DNA of 64,000 bases from Hymenopus coronatus (lineage: Eukaryota > Arthropoda > Insecta > Mantodea > Hymenopodidae), in the NCBI GenBank assembly GCA_030762935.1, contig CM060900.1:398739132-398803131 (forward strand), in the 5' to 3' direction. The position numbers and the translations under genes were made by a program. This document shows, piece by piece, positions 1 through 13,499 of this stretch. A model generated the notes under the pieces. That model was not told the DNA's origin. It made no database searches and saw nothing but the letters and a program-made list of their open reading frames with translations. Numbering within the stretch: position 1 is the stretch's first letter; every line of letters begins with the position of its first letter.

Positions 1-549
1 CTAAACAGGATTTTATGTATTTGTATACTGAAAAAATAAAGAACTAAGCAAACCAATAGATAAACAACTAAATAAGCTATACACAATTCTTCCTAGTATG
101 TTTTCAGTGCTGAGAATCAAAAGTTCTTCTCGTAATTCTACTGCAGATGAAAGAGACTTTCTCTTTTTGAAACTTGCCTATTAAGAGAACTCAGAACATT
201 TCAAAAGGAACAGAAAATTACAAAATTTGCTTCCGAATAGAGAAGGATGGATTTTCCATTCCCTTGATTTTGCATAGGTGACCCAACAAAGTGCCAAATG
301 TGAATTTATATCTAGGAACTGGTTATTTTCTATCAAATTGCACTTAAAATAACTTTTTTTAAATATAGTATTTCAATAACTACTCTGTCAGATTAAACCA
401 CTACCAATTATACTTTTTATCTGTAATATTTGTTCCTTTAATTTAAACTATAATGAGTTGTGTTTCAATCTTTTGTATGAGTCATATGCGGAATGTGAGT
501 TTGGAAAAAGAAGGCAAAAAATATTTTTTTTCACAACGTTTATTCGTAT

Positions 550-1010
550 ATTAAAAAGCATTCCTTAACCCATTCTTGGCATAGCTGCAACCATTGTTCA
601 GGCATTTGTCATAGCTAGGAATCAACTTTTGTATGCCCTCTCCAAAGAAAGCTGCTGCCAGAAGAGAGCCACTGCTGAACACTGGGTTTTATTGAAACAT
701 ATCAGAAAGCATTCTTACTGTGCACCATCTGTTCTCACAAATTGCCTAATTTGTTCAAACAAACCATCATTGACTACTAAAGGTTGCCCACTCCTTGCTT
801 TGTCATGAAGATTAGATCATCTATTCATTGAATTGCTTAACCCACTCTCTCAGCATTCCACCTGTCACTAAACTTTCACTGTAAATCTCTACAAGTTGAC
901 AATGAATTTCACCTGGTTTAACATTCCTTGTATTCGAGAACTGTATTATGCGACACATTTCACAGTGGGTAAAATCAGAAAATGTCTTCAATATTTTGAA
1001 TGATCACTAA
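550..1010 (-). pseudogene. Mariner-like transposase fossil, left-arm copy
   Basis: This is the mirror of 28520-28975, where the reading is easier. On the minus strand it carries the N-terminal helix-turn-helix region of a mariner/Mos1-type transposase, broken by stops and frameshifts, followed almost directly by the conserved C-terminal end. The catalytic DDE/D core between them is missing, so it cannot transpose. See the right-arm copy for motifs. Confidence 0.7.
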
Positions 1011-1483
1011 ATACTGTACACAATACGACCTGGCTGTAATGTCATCAGTGGCAGACAATGAAATCAGAGAGATGAGTGCACATTCATGGAATTGCGACAC
1101 TAGCATCATACTGGCAGTAAAAGGAAATGGTACTGACCTTCCAGTCACGCCTCATATTCATTCTTCTCATTTATACTACTAACACTTGTGATTTTCATAA
1201 AGGCAAGCCTGTTCCCTCATTTTCTATTGTTTACTTAAAACATATTTATTGCTTTAACTATCTGTAAGGTTACTGCCTATCACTGCCTATCACCTCCGTA
1301 CTTTACTGACAGTGTGCTACTTATGCAAAAGGCATACTTTCTCTTATTGCTCTCTGGATAAAATTCAATGATACTTAGGTGATTTATTGAATACTTTGAG
1401 TTATTCATGTCTGAGTTATAAAGTAGTCTGAAGCACAATGTGGTTACTCACATTGCTATTGACAGTGGTTTCTTTAGCTGAGA

Positions 1484-3040
1484 AATAATATTTAACTCTC
1501 TCAAATTCTAAAGATGTCATCTCTCTAGGCTAATTGCTGGGCAACTCCATATCATTTGTCGCTCCATCAAGAACCACAAATCTCTGTTTCATTTCTTAGT
1601 TCATTTCTTATCAGAGAACTTTGATCACCCCAAGATCAGACTCGGATCACAGAACTGCTCAAGTTAAGGTAAGCTGTAACATAATTGTGCTACCAGATGT
1701 TAATTCTTCTTCACCATTTCTAATTATGTTAATAATGTAGACACCTACACGTAATGCCAATACAAACTATTTATTAACTTAAAATTACATATCTCATCTT
1801 GTCTCAGTAAATTCTGATTAGAAATACCATTCCCCCCCTTTGTTCCACAGCTTCTAAGTAATGTATAATCTGATGCTCTACCGGAGATACCTAAATCCCC
1901 TATATATCTCATTTCCATCACAGAGGTGCGCTAGCATTGTGATATCTAGTGGCATGAACAGTATTGATTACTCCTGACATGATGTGGTGCAAATACTGGT
2001 TTGTAATGTTATGCGTCATCACAATCTGTGGGTTTGTGGCAGCCTGGCAACCCTGCCATCTTGTTTAGTTAGTGACACAATGACCACATAGTGCCCCATG
2101 TCCAGTGAACCTATCATCATAACAGTTTCTGACTTTTGGGAATACTTTTACATTTGTTTCTAAACTCAGCAACCTTTTTACCAAGTGTAAAAAAATAGAA
2201 AGAAAGAGTTGAAAAATTGAAGTGTGACTGACTCATGAGTTTAACTGAAACCAAATAAAATCATAACCGCCACTGTCACCCCCCCAATTAACTCAGCTAC
2301 AAATGTCATAACCAGTAACCCAATAGCATCATCAAAACTGGCCTAAGCTTTACTAGCACTATGAACCATTTTCATTCTCCTCCACTTCTGACACCACCAT
2401 AATAAATGATCAGCACCGCCATGTTACTAGCAATACTGTTAATCAATGCCATCATATTTCTACATTCATCAAAACCACCCCTATCTTTCTCCTCTCCTCT
2501 TGCTCCTCTTTCTCCTCCTCATAATCATCATAATTGCAAACAACAAATATACCTACCACAATTACCGGTAAAATGAAAATCATCACCTACAACCTGATAA
2601 GAAGCATAATTTTTTTCTCACGAACCATTCAGTTTTAACATGAGTTTCCCCTCTGCCAACCATTATATTCACTACCATAAACACCTCCATCATCGGTATT
2701 CAACTAATTCAGCATCTGATAACCATGAACACAACAGTGATCCCCAGTGCAACTATTTCCTTTACTATCATTTAAAACTCAACATCAAACTTATTATCAC
2801 CATCACCATCTACCATTAAGAGTTTGTCATCACCACTACTGGCCATATCGTGTTCAAGTGGTTAGACCATTTGCGTTGCACCATGACAGCCCAGGTTCAT
2901 TCCCAGGCACCACATATGGGATTTGTGGTGCACAAAAAAGGCACAGGAGCCGGTTTTTTTGGGTTATTTGGTTTCCTCCACCATCGCAATTCACCAGTGC
3001 TCCTTCTTCCTTCCATATATCATCAGTGTCAATGCCTAAT
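1484..3040. other. Left-arm-only segment of the palindrome
   Basis: About 1.56 kb present in the left arm and absent from the right, where the flanks join directly near 27800-27811. No duplicated target site is seen at the edges, so a deletion in the right arm is as likely as an insertion in the left. It is AT-rich with ATC/ACC-like simple sequence around 2390-2720 and includes most of a SINE-like unit (2845-3090). No coding sequence is recognised. Confidence 0.75.
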
Positions 3041-3090
3041 GTATGTAGCAATGCCATATGTAGTAAAAGCAGGTGTTAAACACTACCAAA
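2845..3090 (+). mobile_element. tRNA-derived SINE (family C)
   Basis: The head resembles a tRNA: GTTCAAGTGGTTAGACC at about 2849 looks like an A box, and AGGTTCATTCCCAGG at about 2893 looks like a B box. The body continues through a TTTGGTTTCCTCC motif to a tail ending in ACACTACCAAAAAAATC. The 3' part recurs at 24300-24425 (plus) and its mirror at 6455-6590 (minus). The right palindrome arm keeps only the last ~45 bases of this copy, because the junction of the left-only segment falls inside it. Confidence 0.55.
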
Positions 3091-4318
3091 AAAATCACTA
3101 TTACAATCAGAATCATTCACTTAAGTATCAGTAGCTAGCTTTAAACAAAAATGTTCTAAAGGTTCTTATAGCCATACTGAATTTCAAGTAGGTATTGTGT
3201 GGGTAAGAATATACATTTTGATAAGGCTAAAACATTTGATAATTGCTATATGCTTTGCTTATAATGTGTTGAGATAACAGGAGCTTAATGATACTTCAAA
3301 GGATTTACCAAAGGAAACAGGAATTGACTCATAAATAAAAAATAAAACTCAATATCAAATCAGCACATCCATTTACTTCAACTCATGGCATTGAAAATAC
3401 AAAATCATTCCTTCTTTAAGCTGCCTTTCTTTACATTCTCCAGCATTATTTCTAACTGTGCTATCAAAGCCGTAAAAAGCAAAAAAACATCTTTCATTTT
3501 CATCAAGATATACTGCAATGCAGCTGCCACATCCTTTTCAAATTCTTTATGCAACTCGTCCTTGGCCATTATTTCTGAAAAAGATAAAATTGTAGGTAGG
3601 TACTCTTTTTATCCACTCTGTTGTTCTGTTGTTCTTAACAAAAATAAAATATACATGGAAACTGCTTATAAATGTTGCTTTAGAGTACCTATATCAAAAT
3701 ATTTCTATTTGTCACCATCAATGCTTGACATCAGGATTGCATCAGATATTGCAATGACAAAAATTAATCTTTCTGTTTTATTGTCATTACACATTACTTC
3801 TATGAAATTTCTCTTTAAATAACAATCTAAGAATGAAATTCAACAAACAAATCTGCAAAATGAATATGTGCATGCCTGCATTCCTTTGTGTGCATGTAAT
3901 CACTCTTAGTAGTGAAAAGATGTGTTGCTCACTTCATGCTAATGTGTACCATTAATCTTTCTTTAATGTTTGGTTATTGCAATATGATTCCTAAAAATAA
4001 GTTGACTTTCTTTTGGCCTATTGATCATTAAAATATGTAAGAAAATATATAAAAAGTATAGCAAAATTTAAAGTTCTGAATCCTTTAATTTCCCAATTTA
4101 CTTTTAAAAACATTTGAATGATTGATTTATTTATTTATTTACCTAGAAGAGCCCAATAAATATTTCTCTAAGCTGGGACTGCCCTTTAGCAAGGCAATAA
4201 AAAGATACAAAGAATTAAAATAAACACACATAAAAATATATTTTTAAAATATAGAACATTTGTTTTAATATTGGTATATTATAAAATAAACATATAAAAT
4301 ATATTTTAAAGCTTTATG

Positions 4319-4321
<3 letters not shown>

Positions 4322-4358
<37 letters not shown>
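4322..4358. repeat. (GA)n microsatellite
   Basis: About 18 GA units. The mirror tract in the right arm (about 26484-26530) is interrupted differently and is longer. Confidence 0.95.
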
Positions 4359-4360
<2 letters not shown>

Positions 4361-5188
4361 AGAAAGAGATATTTATACAAAATTTCAAGATATTATAAGA
4401 ATTTCCTGCTGTAATACTGGTAGGAAACAAATAATCGCTCTAGTAAGTGTGTAATTTTTATTTATTTTTTTATATGCTGGGATAAATTAAGTGATTCTTT
4501 GAGTCCTCTAGGAGACTGTTTTATGTTTTGCTAATACTAGATAAGATATCCTTTATTCTGCATTTATAGTTAACTGCTTCTATGCAGATGTGATAAGCAG
4601 TTCTTGATTTGTCGGAGTGAATATCTTTATTGTATTTGGTTACTGTGGTGGTACATCAATAGCGATGGTGAACATTTTGCACAGATAGAAAAATGGAAGG
4701 AAGTTGATTTCCTTAAATACATTAACATGTGATTCTTACAAACAAAATTATAAAGGTGAGGATAATTATTATACACAATTGAGTTCAGTGGAAACCATGC
4801 CATTTAAGAATTGTTATTTTTAATCCATGAAATAAACACCAAGTTAATTATTAGGTTAATCCTTACAGCTACTTAGATTTCAAATTATTTGGAGTGTTTA
4901 AAGCCTTATATTGAAACTGTACAGTGTTAGTATGGAATGCTACCAAACAATTTTCTTACAGAAATCTATCCCAAGTTAAAAAAGGGCCCTTTAGATATAT
5001 CTACCCAAATGAAATTTATGGCCAGTTTATTCTAAGTTGGTACATTATTGATACTTGTGAAGAAGAATCAGAATCAGGTAAAATCCACATACATTCCAAC
5101 TTAGTGACAAAAATTCCAGTATTCAAAGGTCAGAACATAATTGTTTGCTGATATCTGATATTTATTCGAAAAAATTAATTTCTTATAT

Positions 5189-5234
5189 TGCCACCACCAC
5201 CACCGCCACCACCACCACCACCACCACCACCACA
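5189..5234. repeat. (CCA)n microsatellite, left arm
   Basis: About 46 bases of CCA/CCG triplets. The right-arm partner (25618-25650) is about 32 bases of GGT, so the two diverged in length after duplication. Confidence 0.95.
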
Positions 5235-5329
5235 ATGTCTGTCTGTCTGTATCATTATTATTCATATGACTTTCTCTACATGTCTGTAACAAATAATTGT
5301 TATAAAGCTTATTCTTCTATCTACTTCAT

Positions 5330-5838
5330 GTTGATCGAGATGAACTTTAGCAGAAATGTTCTTATCTCTTGCTTCCTGATAATTAGAAGGGAAAGAAGGG
5401 TATGCCTAGACGAAACTGACAGTCAAATTTTTTAAAATGTGGTTTATATGGGAATGAAATCCATTTCTGTGAGTGGTCAGGAGTTGACAAGTTGACAAGT
5501 ACCGAAAATGGTCAATTGTACAACAATAAGGTATATGAAAAATTGTATGCTTTAAAAAGATCTACATTTTTTGTGTTTTAACATTTTATCTATCTCCTAC
5601 AGTTTACTAGTTGTGCAAATTTAAGCAAAATTCATCCAGAATGAAGAGGTCTTCAAAAGCTATTCCCAAAAATTTCAAGTTTATCTGTCATGCAAATATC
5701 TTTAACATATGGTGTTTTAATCAAAATCGTTACAGCCATTTTTCAGTAAATACAATTTTTTGATCATTTTTTCCATATTAAGGTTAGTTTGGGATGGGGG
5801 ATTTTCTTGAAAATCTGCTGTCGCATTCTTGGAAGATA
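5330..5838 (-). repeat. Dispersed repeat DR1, left-arm copy
   Basis: Mirror of 25012-25530. It belongs to an unnamed interspersed repeat family that also occurs in the spacer (12960-13490). No coding capacity is seen. Confidence 0.65.
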
Positions 5839-5839
5839 A

Positions 5840-6165
5840 ATGACTCCATGGCACAACATCTCACAAGGAACCTTAGCCTACCTCCGGGCGCTGCATCCCC
5901 CATCTTGGTCCATGACAGATGTCATGTATGGGGTGCAGTATTGGAGGATGAGACATGCTCAGCACCTTGAGCCTCCCTGGTTGGTTATTGCGGTCCTCAT
6001 GACCTGGAGCCACTACTTCACCATCAAGTAACTCCTCCATTGGCTCCTCAGGGATCTCATGAGGCTGAATGCATCCAGACAAAGTCTCCCAGCAGGGGAA
6101 AATCCCCATGCCGGTACCGGGAATTGGACCCAGATCTCCAGCTTGGTAAGCAGCTGTTCCTTGGA
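5840..6165 (-). mobile_element. SINE family A, old copy, left arm
   Basis: Mirror of 24690-25010. It has the same body as the young SINE copies in the TTA satellite (33828, 34731), read on the minus strand, and ends at CCATGGAGTCAT. Confidence 0.8.
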
Positions 6166-6254
6166 AGATACTGATCTTAAATTTCAAGTTTGTATTTAAC
6201 AGCCTTTTCATTATTCTCCCTCTCTCATCTTGCTTATCGTGCAATCACTCTCGT

Positions 6255-6255
<1 letters not shown>

Positions 6256-6315
<60 letters not shown>
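6256..6315. repeat. (CA)n microsatellite, left arm
   Basis: About 60 bases of CA. The mirror tract in the right arm (24561-24598) is only about 30 bases of TG followed by GCGCGCGC, a clear post-duplication length change. Confidence 0.97.
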
Positions 6316-6316
<1 letters not shown>

Positions 6317-7999
6317 TTTTCTAAAAATTTATTTTTGGATTCAGGGGGTCTCAAAATATATATTTCTAGTGAAATCTTGGTATTGAATCTTGGGGTACAA
6401 TTCAATACCTTCTCTATACCTATGTGCATAGTATGTGTAAAGAAAGTAAAAAGGGATTTTTTTGGTAGTGTTAAACAACAACTTTTAGTACTTGTGGCAC
6501 TATTGGCAAAGACACTGCTGATATAAGAATTGAAGATGGAGCACAGGTGGAATGCAATGGCGGGGAAATTGAAGAGCCCAGTGAGCATTCTTAGTTAATG
6601 CTGAGAGTAGAGGTATTGATGGTAATTGTTAATATTGGTTCCATCAAAGAGAGAAAAATGTGAACAATAAGATGATTATCACCCTTTTAGGAGGGATGTA
6701 AGGGTTTTCGATTCCAGAAAAGATTTGCATGCCAATAAAGCATTCATTACCTGATGATAAGTATAGGAATGCTATGATAGGTAACAAACTAGACATTTGA
6801 GTAGGAGAAGAAAGGAACATGGCTAAGCATAACAGGTGAGTGATGGACAATGCTTGCAAAGTGAACAGACAAGAAATTATTGAAAACTTGGTATAGGGAA
6901 TATATGTGGAAGGAAACAATATTGGATCAACTTCTGTAATAAGAACTTGAAGTCAATTGGAAATTTGCTATTGCAGTAACACATCAGGAAAAGGTAAACC
7001 TAAAATATCTATTGGATAGCAGACAGTATCAGATAGATTAAATACTAGAAGAGGAAATTATTTTACAATTGCTTGACAAACAAAATATATCATAAAGCAT
7101 TCATATTAACTCAGAAATTAATCCTTGCTGACATTTAAGTAGAAATTTATCTGATGAAGGTAAGTGGAAGGCACACATGAAAAGCTTTGAAAACTAAAAC
7201 CTAAGAAATGAAGAGGACTATACAATATTTGCAGCACATTAATGGAAAACCAATCAATAAGATACACATCAAACGTAAAACATATAGTGGACACAGCTTT
7301 TTATCAAGCTACTTCCAAACCATTGTTAAAATATTAATTTGTTATTCATAATTAATTAATTTTTGGTTTGTAATATGAAAAAACTTGTTGAACTCAATAG
7401 TTTATTGTACAGTTTATTGCAACTCCCCCCAAATTTTTAATTTCACTTCAGTTTATAAACTTAAACAAATTGCAGTGCTGGCATTTCTTAATTTTAACTC
7501 AATTGAGGGAATAAAATACATTTTTTTATACTTGTTACAGAATTTTGAAACACATTTCAGGTGACTTATGCAAAATAATTAATTTTTACTGAACTTATTC
7601 ATATCTGCGCTGCTGCACAAACATTTTTAAATCCATAACTCATTAAAAAAAACTCAAGTCAAGTTACAAATAATGGGACCAAGGAGCAATCTGAACTGTC
7701 TAATATTGGGAAAAAAAGGAACTGAGGAAAAGAGAGCTTTTACGTTATGTGCAGGCTACATCTAAATAGTAAAGAAGTGATCAAAAGTAATGTGTTAACA
7801 TTTTTGCTGTTTAAAAAACCAACTGCATACCATGAATGTAAAAGCTATAAGTATAATAAACATCTGAAAAAATCTGATGTCCCCATTCACATGACTTTCT
7901 ATAGCTGTTTCACAAACAAACTTCATACAAAAGATTATTTTTCTTTCTGCTCCATGCTATTTGAGAAAATAATTAGCAGAAATGTTCTTATTACTTAGT

Positions 8000-8350
8000 T
8001 CCTTATACATAGAAAACTAAGGGAATACACTATGTTAAAGTAATTGAAATGTTTTAAAACTCTCGCTATGTGACTGGCATTGAAATTTACTTCTTTCCAT
8101 TGCTAGGAGCAAAACAAAAGAAACACGGGCAACTTCCTCTTTGAAAAATGTATAAGTATTTTAAAATTTAAAACAGTAACTAGGAATATCTCGGAAATGG
8201 TTAGCTCCAGAACAAAAACGTAAAGGATACACATGCGTGTTCTGTCAACATGTATATGTTTTGTGTAATAAGTTTTTCTCTATCCAAGAAATTTTGTCCA
8301 AGATTTTGAACTTCGAAATCCCAATAGACGAAAATCTGATCACTAAATTT
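8000..8350 (-). repeat. Dispersed repeat DR1-related copy, left arm
   Basis: Mirror partner of 22540-22890. Confidence 0.55.
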
Positions 8351-8552
8351 GTAGAACCACCACCCGAGGGGCTAAGAGACTAATGTAACCTTCAGAGGAG
8401 AGCCAATCAGTTGAATCAGCTGACAATGAGGAAGTAATTCTTGGAAACTATTTCTGAGGTAATTAACCTAATTTAGTGAAATGGTATATTTGCAATCACT
8501 TCTAAACTATAACAAGTACCAAAATAAAAACTTAGAAGTAATGTAGAAACTA

Positions 8553-8710
8553 TCTGGCTATATGGTTCAGAAACATAAAAGGTCACAAAACATATAACAG
8601 ACAGATTACAAATATTTATAAACACATGCTTGAGAACATTTTTGAATATACGTTGGTCGAGATGATCATAAACAAGGAATTGTGGAGAAGAACATCAAAA
8701 GAAATTTCAA
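8553..8710 (+). pseudogene. RTE-like LINE C-terminal remnant, left arm
   Basis: The translation gives LYGSET, then KVTKHITDRLQIFINTCLR and, in the next frame, IINKELWRRTSKEI. This matches the region downstream of the reverse transcriptase in RTE/CFDP2-type elements (Y.SETW ... L..F.N.CLR..L.I.W ... N..LW..T). It is broken by at least one stop and one frameshift, and nothing else of the element is recognisable around it. Assignment to the RTE clade is by motif only. Confidence 0.6.
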
Positions 8711-9239
8711 ATACTAATATGAAATCTTGAGTCTAAGCAGAACACTTTGGTTAGTGGGAGAAAGAAGAAAAGTGGAACTCATACTCACAGAAACGGTTAG
8801 AAGTTACAGGAGACTAAGAAGTGAGTTCTGTGAAGCATAATATGAACAAAATGAAGTCAGAAGTAATGTACATTCTAGTTAAAATGGAAATATAAAATTA
8901 ATGTGGCATGAACTATAATGTGGATGGAGTCATTACTAACTCTATTTTCTATAATTGATTTCCTCTCACTAATTTGCACTCAGTGTAAAGCACATGGATA
9001 GCGGCTTCTATCTCTAATATTTCATGCCTTACCAACTGAATTCTAGCTCACATGGTGCAAAACTGATCTATTGATTTACTTCGTAAAACATCATAGTTGT
9101 TTTAAATGTCATCATTGTTGGAATCCTAGTTTTAAGTAAATCACAGTGCCCACGTTATGTTTTTGTTTGGTGTTAAAACTATAGATACCTATACAGTTTG
9201 ACACTTTCTATTTTTTTTTTGTTTTTTTTTGTTTTTTTT

Positions 9240-9603
9240 TTGGTTTGTATTCAGCTTACCCTTCCCTTATTTAAGACTAACACCCCCCAGGATTTACAAG
9301 CAGATGCCTAGAGGTCAGAAGCCTATCAGTGAGCCAACAGCATGAAACCACAGAATGGAGAAACTGGAACAAGTGGTCAGAGCATAGCCAGGCACGAGCA
9401 TGAGAAAGTAGACGATATGTAATGCAAGGAAAATGGATGATAGGAAAGGTGATGATGGAACAACTGGTGGAAAGAGTGACAGAGAAAATTGGAGAACCTG
9501 GAGAAAACCTGCCACAAATCCAACATGCAGAAGCTTGGAATTAGAACCAGGGCCACCTTAGGTGGGAAGCAAGCCACCATTCAGCCATGGCACCCCCTCT
9601 ATT
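9240..9603 (-). mobile_element. tRNA-derived SINE (family B), left arm
   Basis: Mirror of 20878-21250, read on the minus strand. Confidence 0.6.
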
Positions 9604-9789
9604 TTCATACATATGTATACCTTCCTGACCCTTTAATAATATAAGAGAAATCTAGAGTTTTTAATTCTTTTAACTGTATTTCAGTGATAGCAAGCAATTG
9701 ATGCAGCTATTTAAGTGGCTGTTTTAAAAACTATCAAAGAAAATAAGCAACCATGCTCAATGCTATTTTAACTACTTAAGATTCAAAAA

Positions 9790-10850
9790 CTGAATCAAAT
9801 TAGAAACCTTAGAGTTTTGAGGAAAGAATTTAGACAGGAGGATATGATTAACCTTAGGACTTTTCTGAAAATTGAAAAATGGGAAAGTGTATACCAGGGA
9901 AATGATGTAGATAGCAGGTCTAATTCATTTCAAAATATCTTTTTATATTGGTTTAATATAACCTTCACATTAAGAAGTAAGAGCCTCAGACAATGTAATA
10001 AAAAATGTTGGGTAACTCGAGGAATAATTATATCTAACAGGAAGCTAAGACAATTAAATCCTCTTCAAAAACAAGATTTAGTCAAACAAGAACATGTGAA
10101 TCAATATAAAAAGATATATAGGCAGGTTATAAGACTGGAACAGAAAATGGTAAATGAAAAATGTATAGTAAGGTCAAATAAAAAAGTTAGAGCCACTAGG
10201 CAAATAATAGATAAAGAAATTGGGAAAATACTAACAAAGAGGTAATACAGGGAATAAAGGGCACAAAAGAGAACATAACACAACCCCAATCAATTGTAGA
10301 CTCGTCCAATTTGCATTTTTCGGAAATAGCAAGCAAATTAATTCATACTAGTATATATCACATAAGCTATGGGAATGTAACTGATAATACACGAACGAGT
10401 AAATATGGTATGTTTTTAGAACTCATTATAGAAATAGAGATAATATAAAAAAGTGGTGGGAGATATGAAAAAGTAAACAGTCTTCGTGAATGGATGGCAT
10501 CCCAGTTTCGATAATTAAGTAATGTATTAAATACATAAAATGTCCATTAGTAAATATATACAATTCATCAATGGAATCAGGGTAATTTCCTCAGAAGCTA
10601 AAATTTACTAAAGTAAGGCCTTTGGGGTTAAGTTAGAAATGGAGAATAACAGAGTCATATCCTTACTATCAGAATTCTCTAAGCTTTTTGAAAGGTTAAC
10701 ATACAGGCATATGGTCTCTTTTTTTGTCCAAATATAATACTCTTTTGGATGCACAGTTCAGCTTTAGACAAAACAGGTGAACAAATGAGTAAACCATGAG
10801 TAAATCAGTCTGTGTTATAGCGCGTATGCAAAATATAATGTGAATTACTA
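9790..10850 (+). pseudogene. Jockey/CR1-like LINE remnant (linker and start of RT), left arm
   Basis: An open stretch of 142 codons from 9817 corresponds to the linker between endonuclease and reverse transcriptase of Jockey/CR1-group LINEs: CWVTRGIIISNRKLRQL, then QYKKIYRQVIRLEQKM and RATRQIIDKEIGK. Further on, in shifting frames, come DGIPVSIIK at about 10490, a KLFERLTYRHM-type segment at about 10680 and a DAQFSF-type segment at about 10750 (RT blocks 0-2), all with stops. No endonuclease upstream and no catalytic YADD downstream is found. It is an inactive fragment, duplicated with the palindrome. Confidence 0.75.
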
Positions 10851-11864
10851 GCTCTTAATAACTTAATGATGTGTAATTGAAAATAGTTTATTGTGTTATC
10901 ATCTAGCTAATACTACTGTACACATGTACAAATTAATAGAAATATTTATAACATTAACATGTCCAAAAAAAAAAACAATGAAATTGTTCTAAAAGGATGA
11001 AAATAAAATACAATACAATAACTATCGACCAACTAAATCAAATCAATTGCTTTTAGAGAGCAATAATCTAAGCCGTATAATTCCGACATATATGTTATTT
11101 TATAACGTATTAAATATCACATAGTATATTACTACTCTTCTTATTGCTTGTTAAAAAACTGATAACCCTAACCATCACTATGGACGAAATTTTAGCTCGT
11201 ATACAATCGGCGATAGCTAATGTATTCGATTTTAAAATGTGTTTCGACATTTGATCAATAGATAGGCATGTATTTATAAATGTTTCTAATTATTCAGACA
11301 TACCTCGCTTGCAAGGAATTTCCTACAAAATGATACTGTAATGTAGCTTTTGTACATCCAGGTTTACACAGAATTGTGCTGCTTGTGCGTTTGCTCCTAG
11401 ATGGCACTGCTCAAGCCGGCAGAGAGCATTAATACAAATGCACGCATACTAAATATGTTACAGGTTGTTATACCGTCTGTGGAGCCTAGCTTTAATTTTC
11501 TTAGGTAGAGCAATATGATACATGCAGGGTATTTATAAATAATTTTATAGCACTGGTGTTCTGGAGCATTTGTTAAAATATTGTAAACCTTATATCAAAC
11601 ATTATAAGCATTGATGAGACTAAAAAAGCCTATTTTGTAACATCTGTGGGACGAAATCGCATCAGCTATATAGTAATTATTCCTGAAAGATGATAACAAT
11701 TCTATAATTATTATGTAAAGCCAATTCAATAAGGACGTTAAGCTACACTTACATGAAAGGAATCCTTTATGAGATATCTCTGCAATCCTGGTTTATGAGG
11801 ACATTTCCAAAATTTTATTGTATTTCATGATTTTTTTTATCATTTGAAATTACACCGTATCGAG

Positions 11865-11926
11865 CTCATTTGGCGCTCATTCTTGAAGGTCACAAGTTAA
11901 ATTTTTTTTTTTTTTTTTTTTTTTTC
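11865..11926 (+). other. Possible tRNA-like remnant followed by a T run
   Basis: GAGCTCATTTGGCGC resembles a tRNA A box, and AGGTCACAAGTTAAAT about 20 bases later resembles a worn B box; a run of more than 20 T follows directly. The A-to-B distance is too short for a full tRNA, so this is at best a decayed tRNA-derived piece. Confidence 0.3.
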
Positions 11927-12119
11927 TTTTCTCGTTCGCAAGACGAATACTGGTTTAAATAATTTGACGGAATTTTCCTATTATGCCTGCATCGCTACTT
12001 TTCATCTCCGCCTCCTTCATCCCCATTCCAGACGTTAGGCTCATCACCTATCATCTTTCATTTTAAATTGCTGCTTCAGAGTAGATTTTACCCTTTTGTT
12101 TCCTTCAAATAATCTCCAG

Positions 12120-12480
12120 CAGTCAGTGGCGTATCGAGAATTTGGCTCTGAGGGTGGGGGGTCAAGAATATTTTAATAGCTGAAATTTCCTGGAATTTGG
12201 AATAATTCTCCCTCCTCTTCACGTCAACATTTAAAAAAAAACTGCAATATCAACAGTCCTCCGTTGTTTACGGGTAACATGTTAGCCTCTAGTTCCCAAG
12301 ATCGCTCGTACAAATCTGCGGGGTGAGGGGGTGATAGATTTTATTCGGACACAGCTTCCTTCAGAGGGGAAATAAAGACATCGATCCCGTGTTGTAAATT
12401 TAAGGCACATAAAACCTCAAAACTGATAAAGAGGCCTCTGAGGAAAATTAAGTGATCTTTCACGCCTAAATGGGACGCTG
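12120..12480 (+). mobile_element. SINE-like unit in the spacer (family D)
   Basis: A CAGTGGCGTATCGAGAATTT block at 12125 is a phrase I associate with transposon ends, without certainty. From 12270, GTTAGCCTCTAGTTCCC (A-box-like) and a worn B-box-like CGCTCGTACAAATC are followed by a body with TCGATCCCGTGTTGTAAATT and GGCACATAAAA. Only one copy is in the window, so the family is not confirmed internally. Confidence 0.4.
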
Positions 12481-12959
12481 AGAACTGTAGCATTAAAAAA
12501 CTCATAAATAAAACTTACTCTCCTTTTTACATAATCAATACAAACTTATTTTTGGACTCTATATTTAATTTTAGACAATATTGCAGTTTACCAAGAAAAA
12601 ATTAAAGAAACGAAAGTTTCAGTAGTACACTTATTTGTGATCTAGTAGAGTATATTCCTGTATTTTACCGCTTAATATTTTTGTTTAAAATATCATTAAT
12701 TACTCAACCTTCATATTTTATGTGTAGCTTGTACTTTTAGTTTCTCTATGGCGTACAATGTACATAATAGGTAGGGAAGATATTGCATTCCATCCAGAAA
12801 TTTAAAGGTGATATGTTATCGAAAATGAATGCTTTGAGGACACGTGAATCCAGAAAAAGTGTTTTTAGAATGAGATTTGCGTGTGCGTCTGTTGAACAGC
12901 ATAACTATAAATAAAAGTAGGTTAAGTACCAAACCTGGTTTTTGAGTGTAGCATCTTTC

Positions 12960-13490
12960 AAACATGCGACGCCAAGCTTTTTAGGAAAATTCCCCATCCA
13001 TCGCAATCTACCGTTTATATGAAATATTTTTGAAACTTGTTTTCTCAAAAATGGCTCTTAACAATTTGGATTAAATGCCACCATATATTAAGCAAATTAA
13101 GAGACAGATAAAATGTATATATTGAGTTTTGTGGCAATAGCCTCTGAAGCCTTCTTCATTCTGGAGAACTTTAGCATAAACCATAAGATATAGATAAAAA
13201 CTCATACTACACAAAAGTGTAGATCTCATTAAAATATTCTACATTAGTACATTTTTTTGTAGAACTAACCATTTCGGAGTTATTTCTTGTTACTGGTACA
13301 AATTTTCCAATGATGCTTTTCCCAAACAGGAAGTCCTCATTCATTTTTTTTTATTTTACTCCTGACCATACCAAGTGAACGGAATGTCAAAGTCATTACT
13401 TGGCGACCAGCTTTTAATAGATTTGGCTATTGCATTAACCTAATATATTCCCTTATTTCTCTTGTATCTACAAGGAAATAACTTACCTAA
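12960..13490 (+). repeat. Dispersed repeat DR1, spacer copy
   Basis: This copy lies outside the palindrome arms, so its similarity to 25012-25530 is not explained by the inverted duplication. It carries the same ordered blocks and extends into AACTAACCATTTCGGAG and ATATTCCCTTATTTC. A further copy of the second half lies at 22660-22890. Confidence 0.65.
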
Positions 13491-13499
13491 TGATTATTA

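Larger units (their letters stand above)
1..11627 (+). repeat. Left arm of a giant inverted repeat (palindrome)
   Basis: The first 60 bases reappear reverse-complemented at about 29462-29521, and the correspondence continues inward to about 11600-11627, matching about 18866-18893. It is unbroken apart from indels. The start of the window lies inside the arm, so its outer end is unknown. The arm carries, outside to inside, a mariner fossil, SINE pieces, GA/CCA/CA microsatellites, a dispersed repeat, an RTE remnant, another SINE and a LINE remnant. No intact gene is visible. Identity looks high (a few per cent mismatch in the stretches compared) but was not computed. Confidence 0.95.

Noticed and set aside
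6211..6588. Frames with Val-Cys or Thr-His repeats
   Set aside because: They read through the CA/TG microsatellite. Similar frames at 24397 and 5101-5292 come from TG and CCA tracts.
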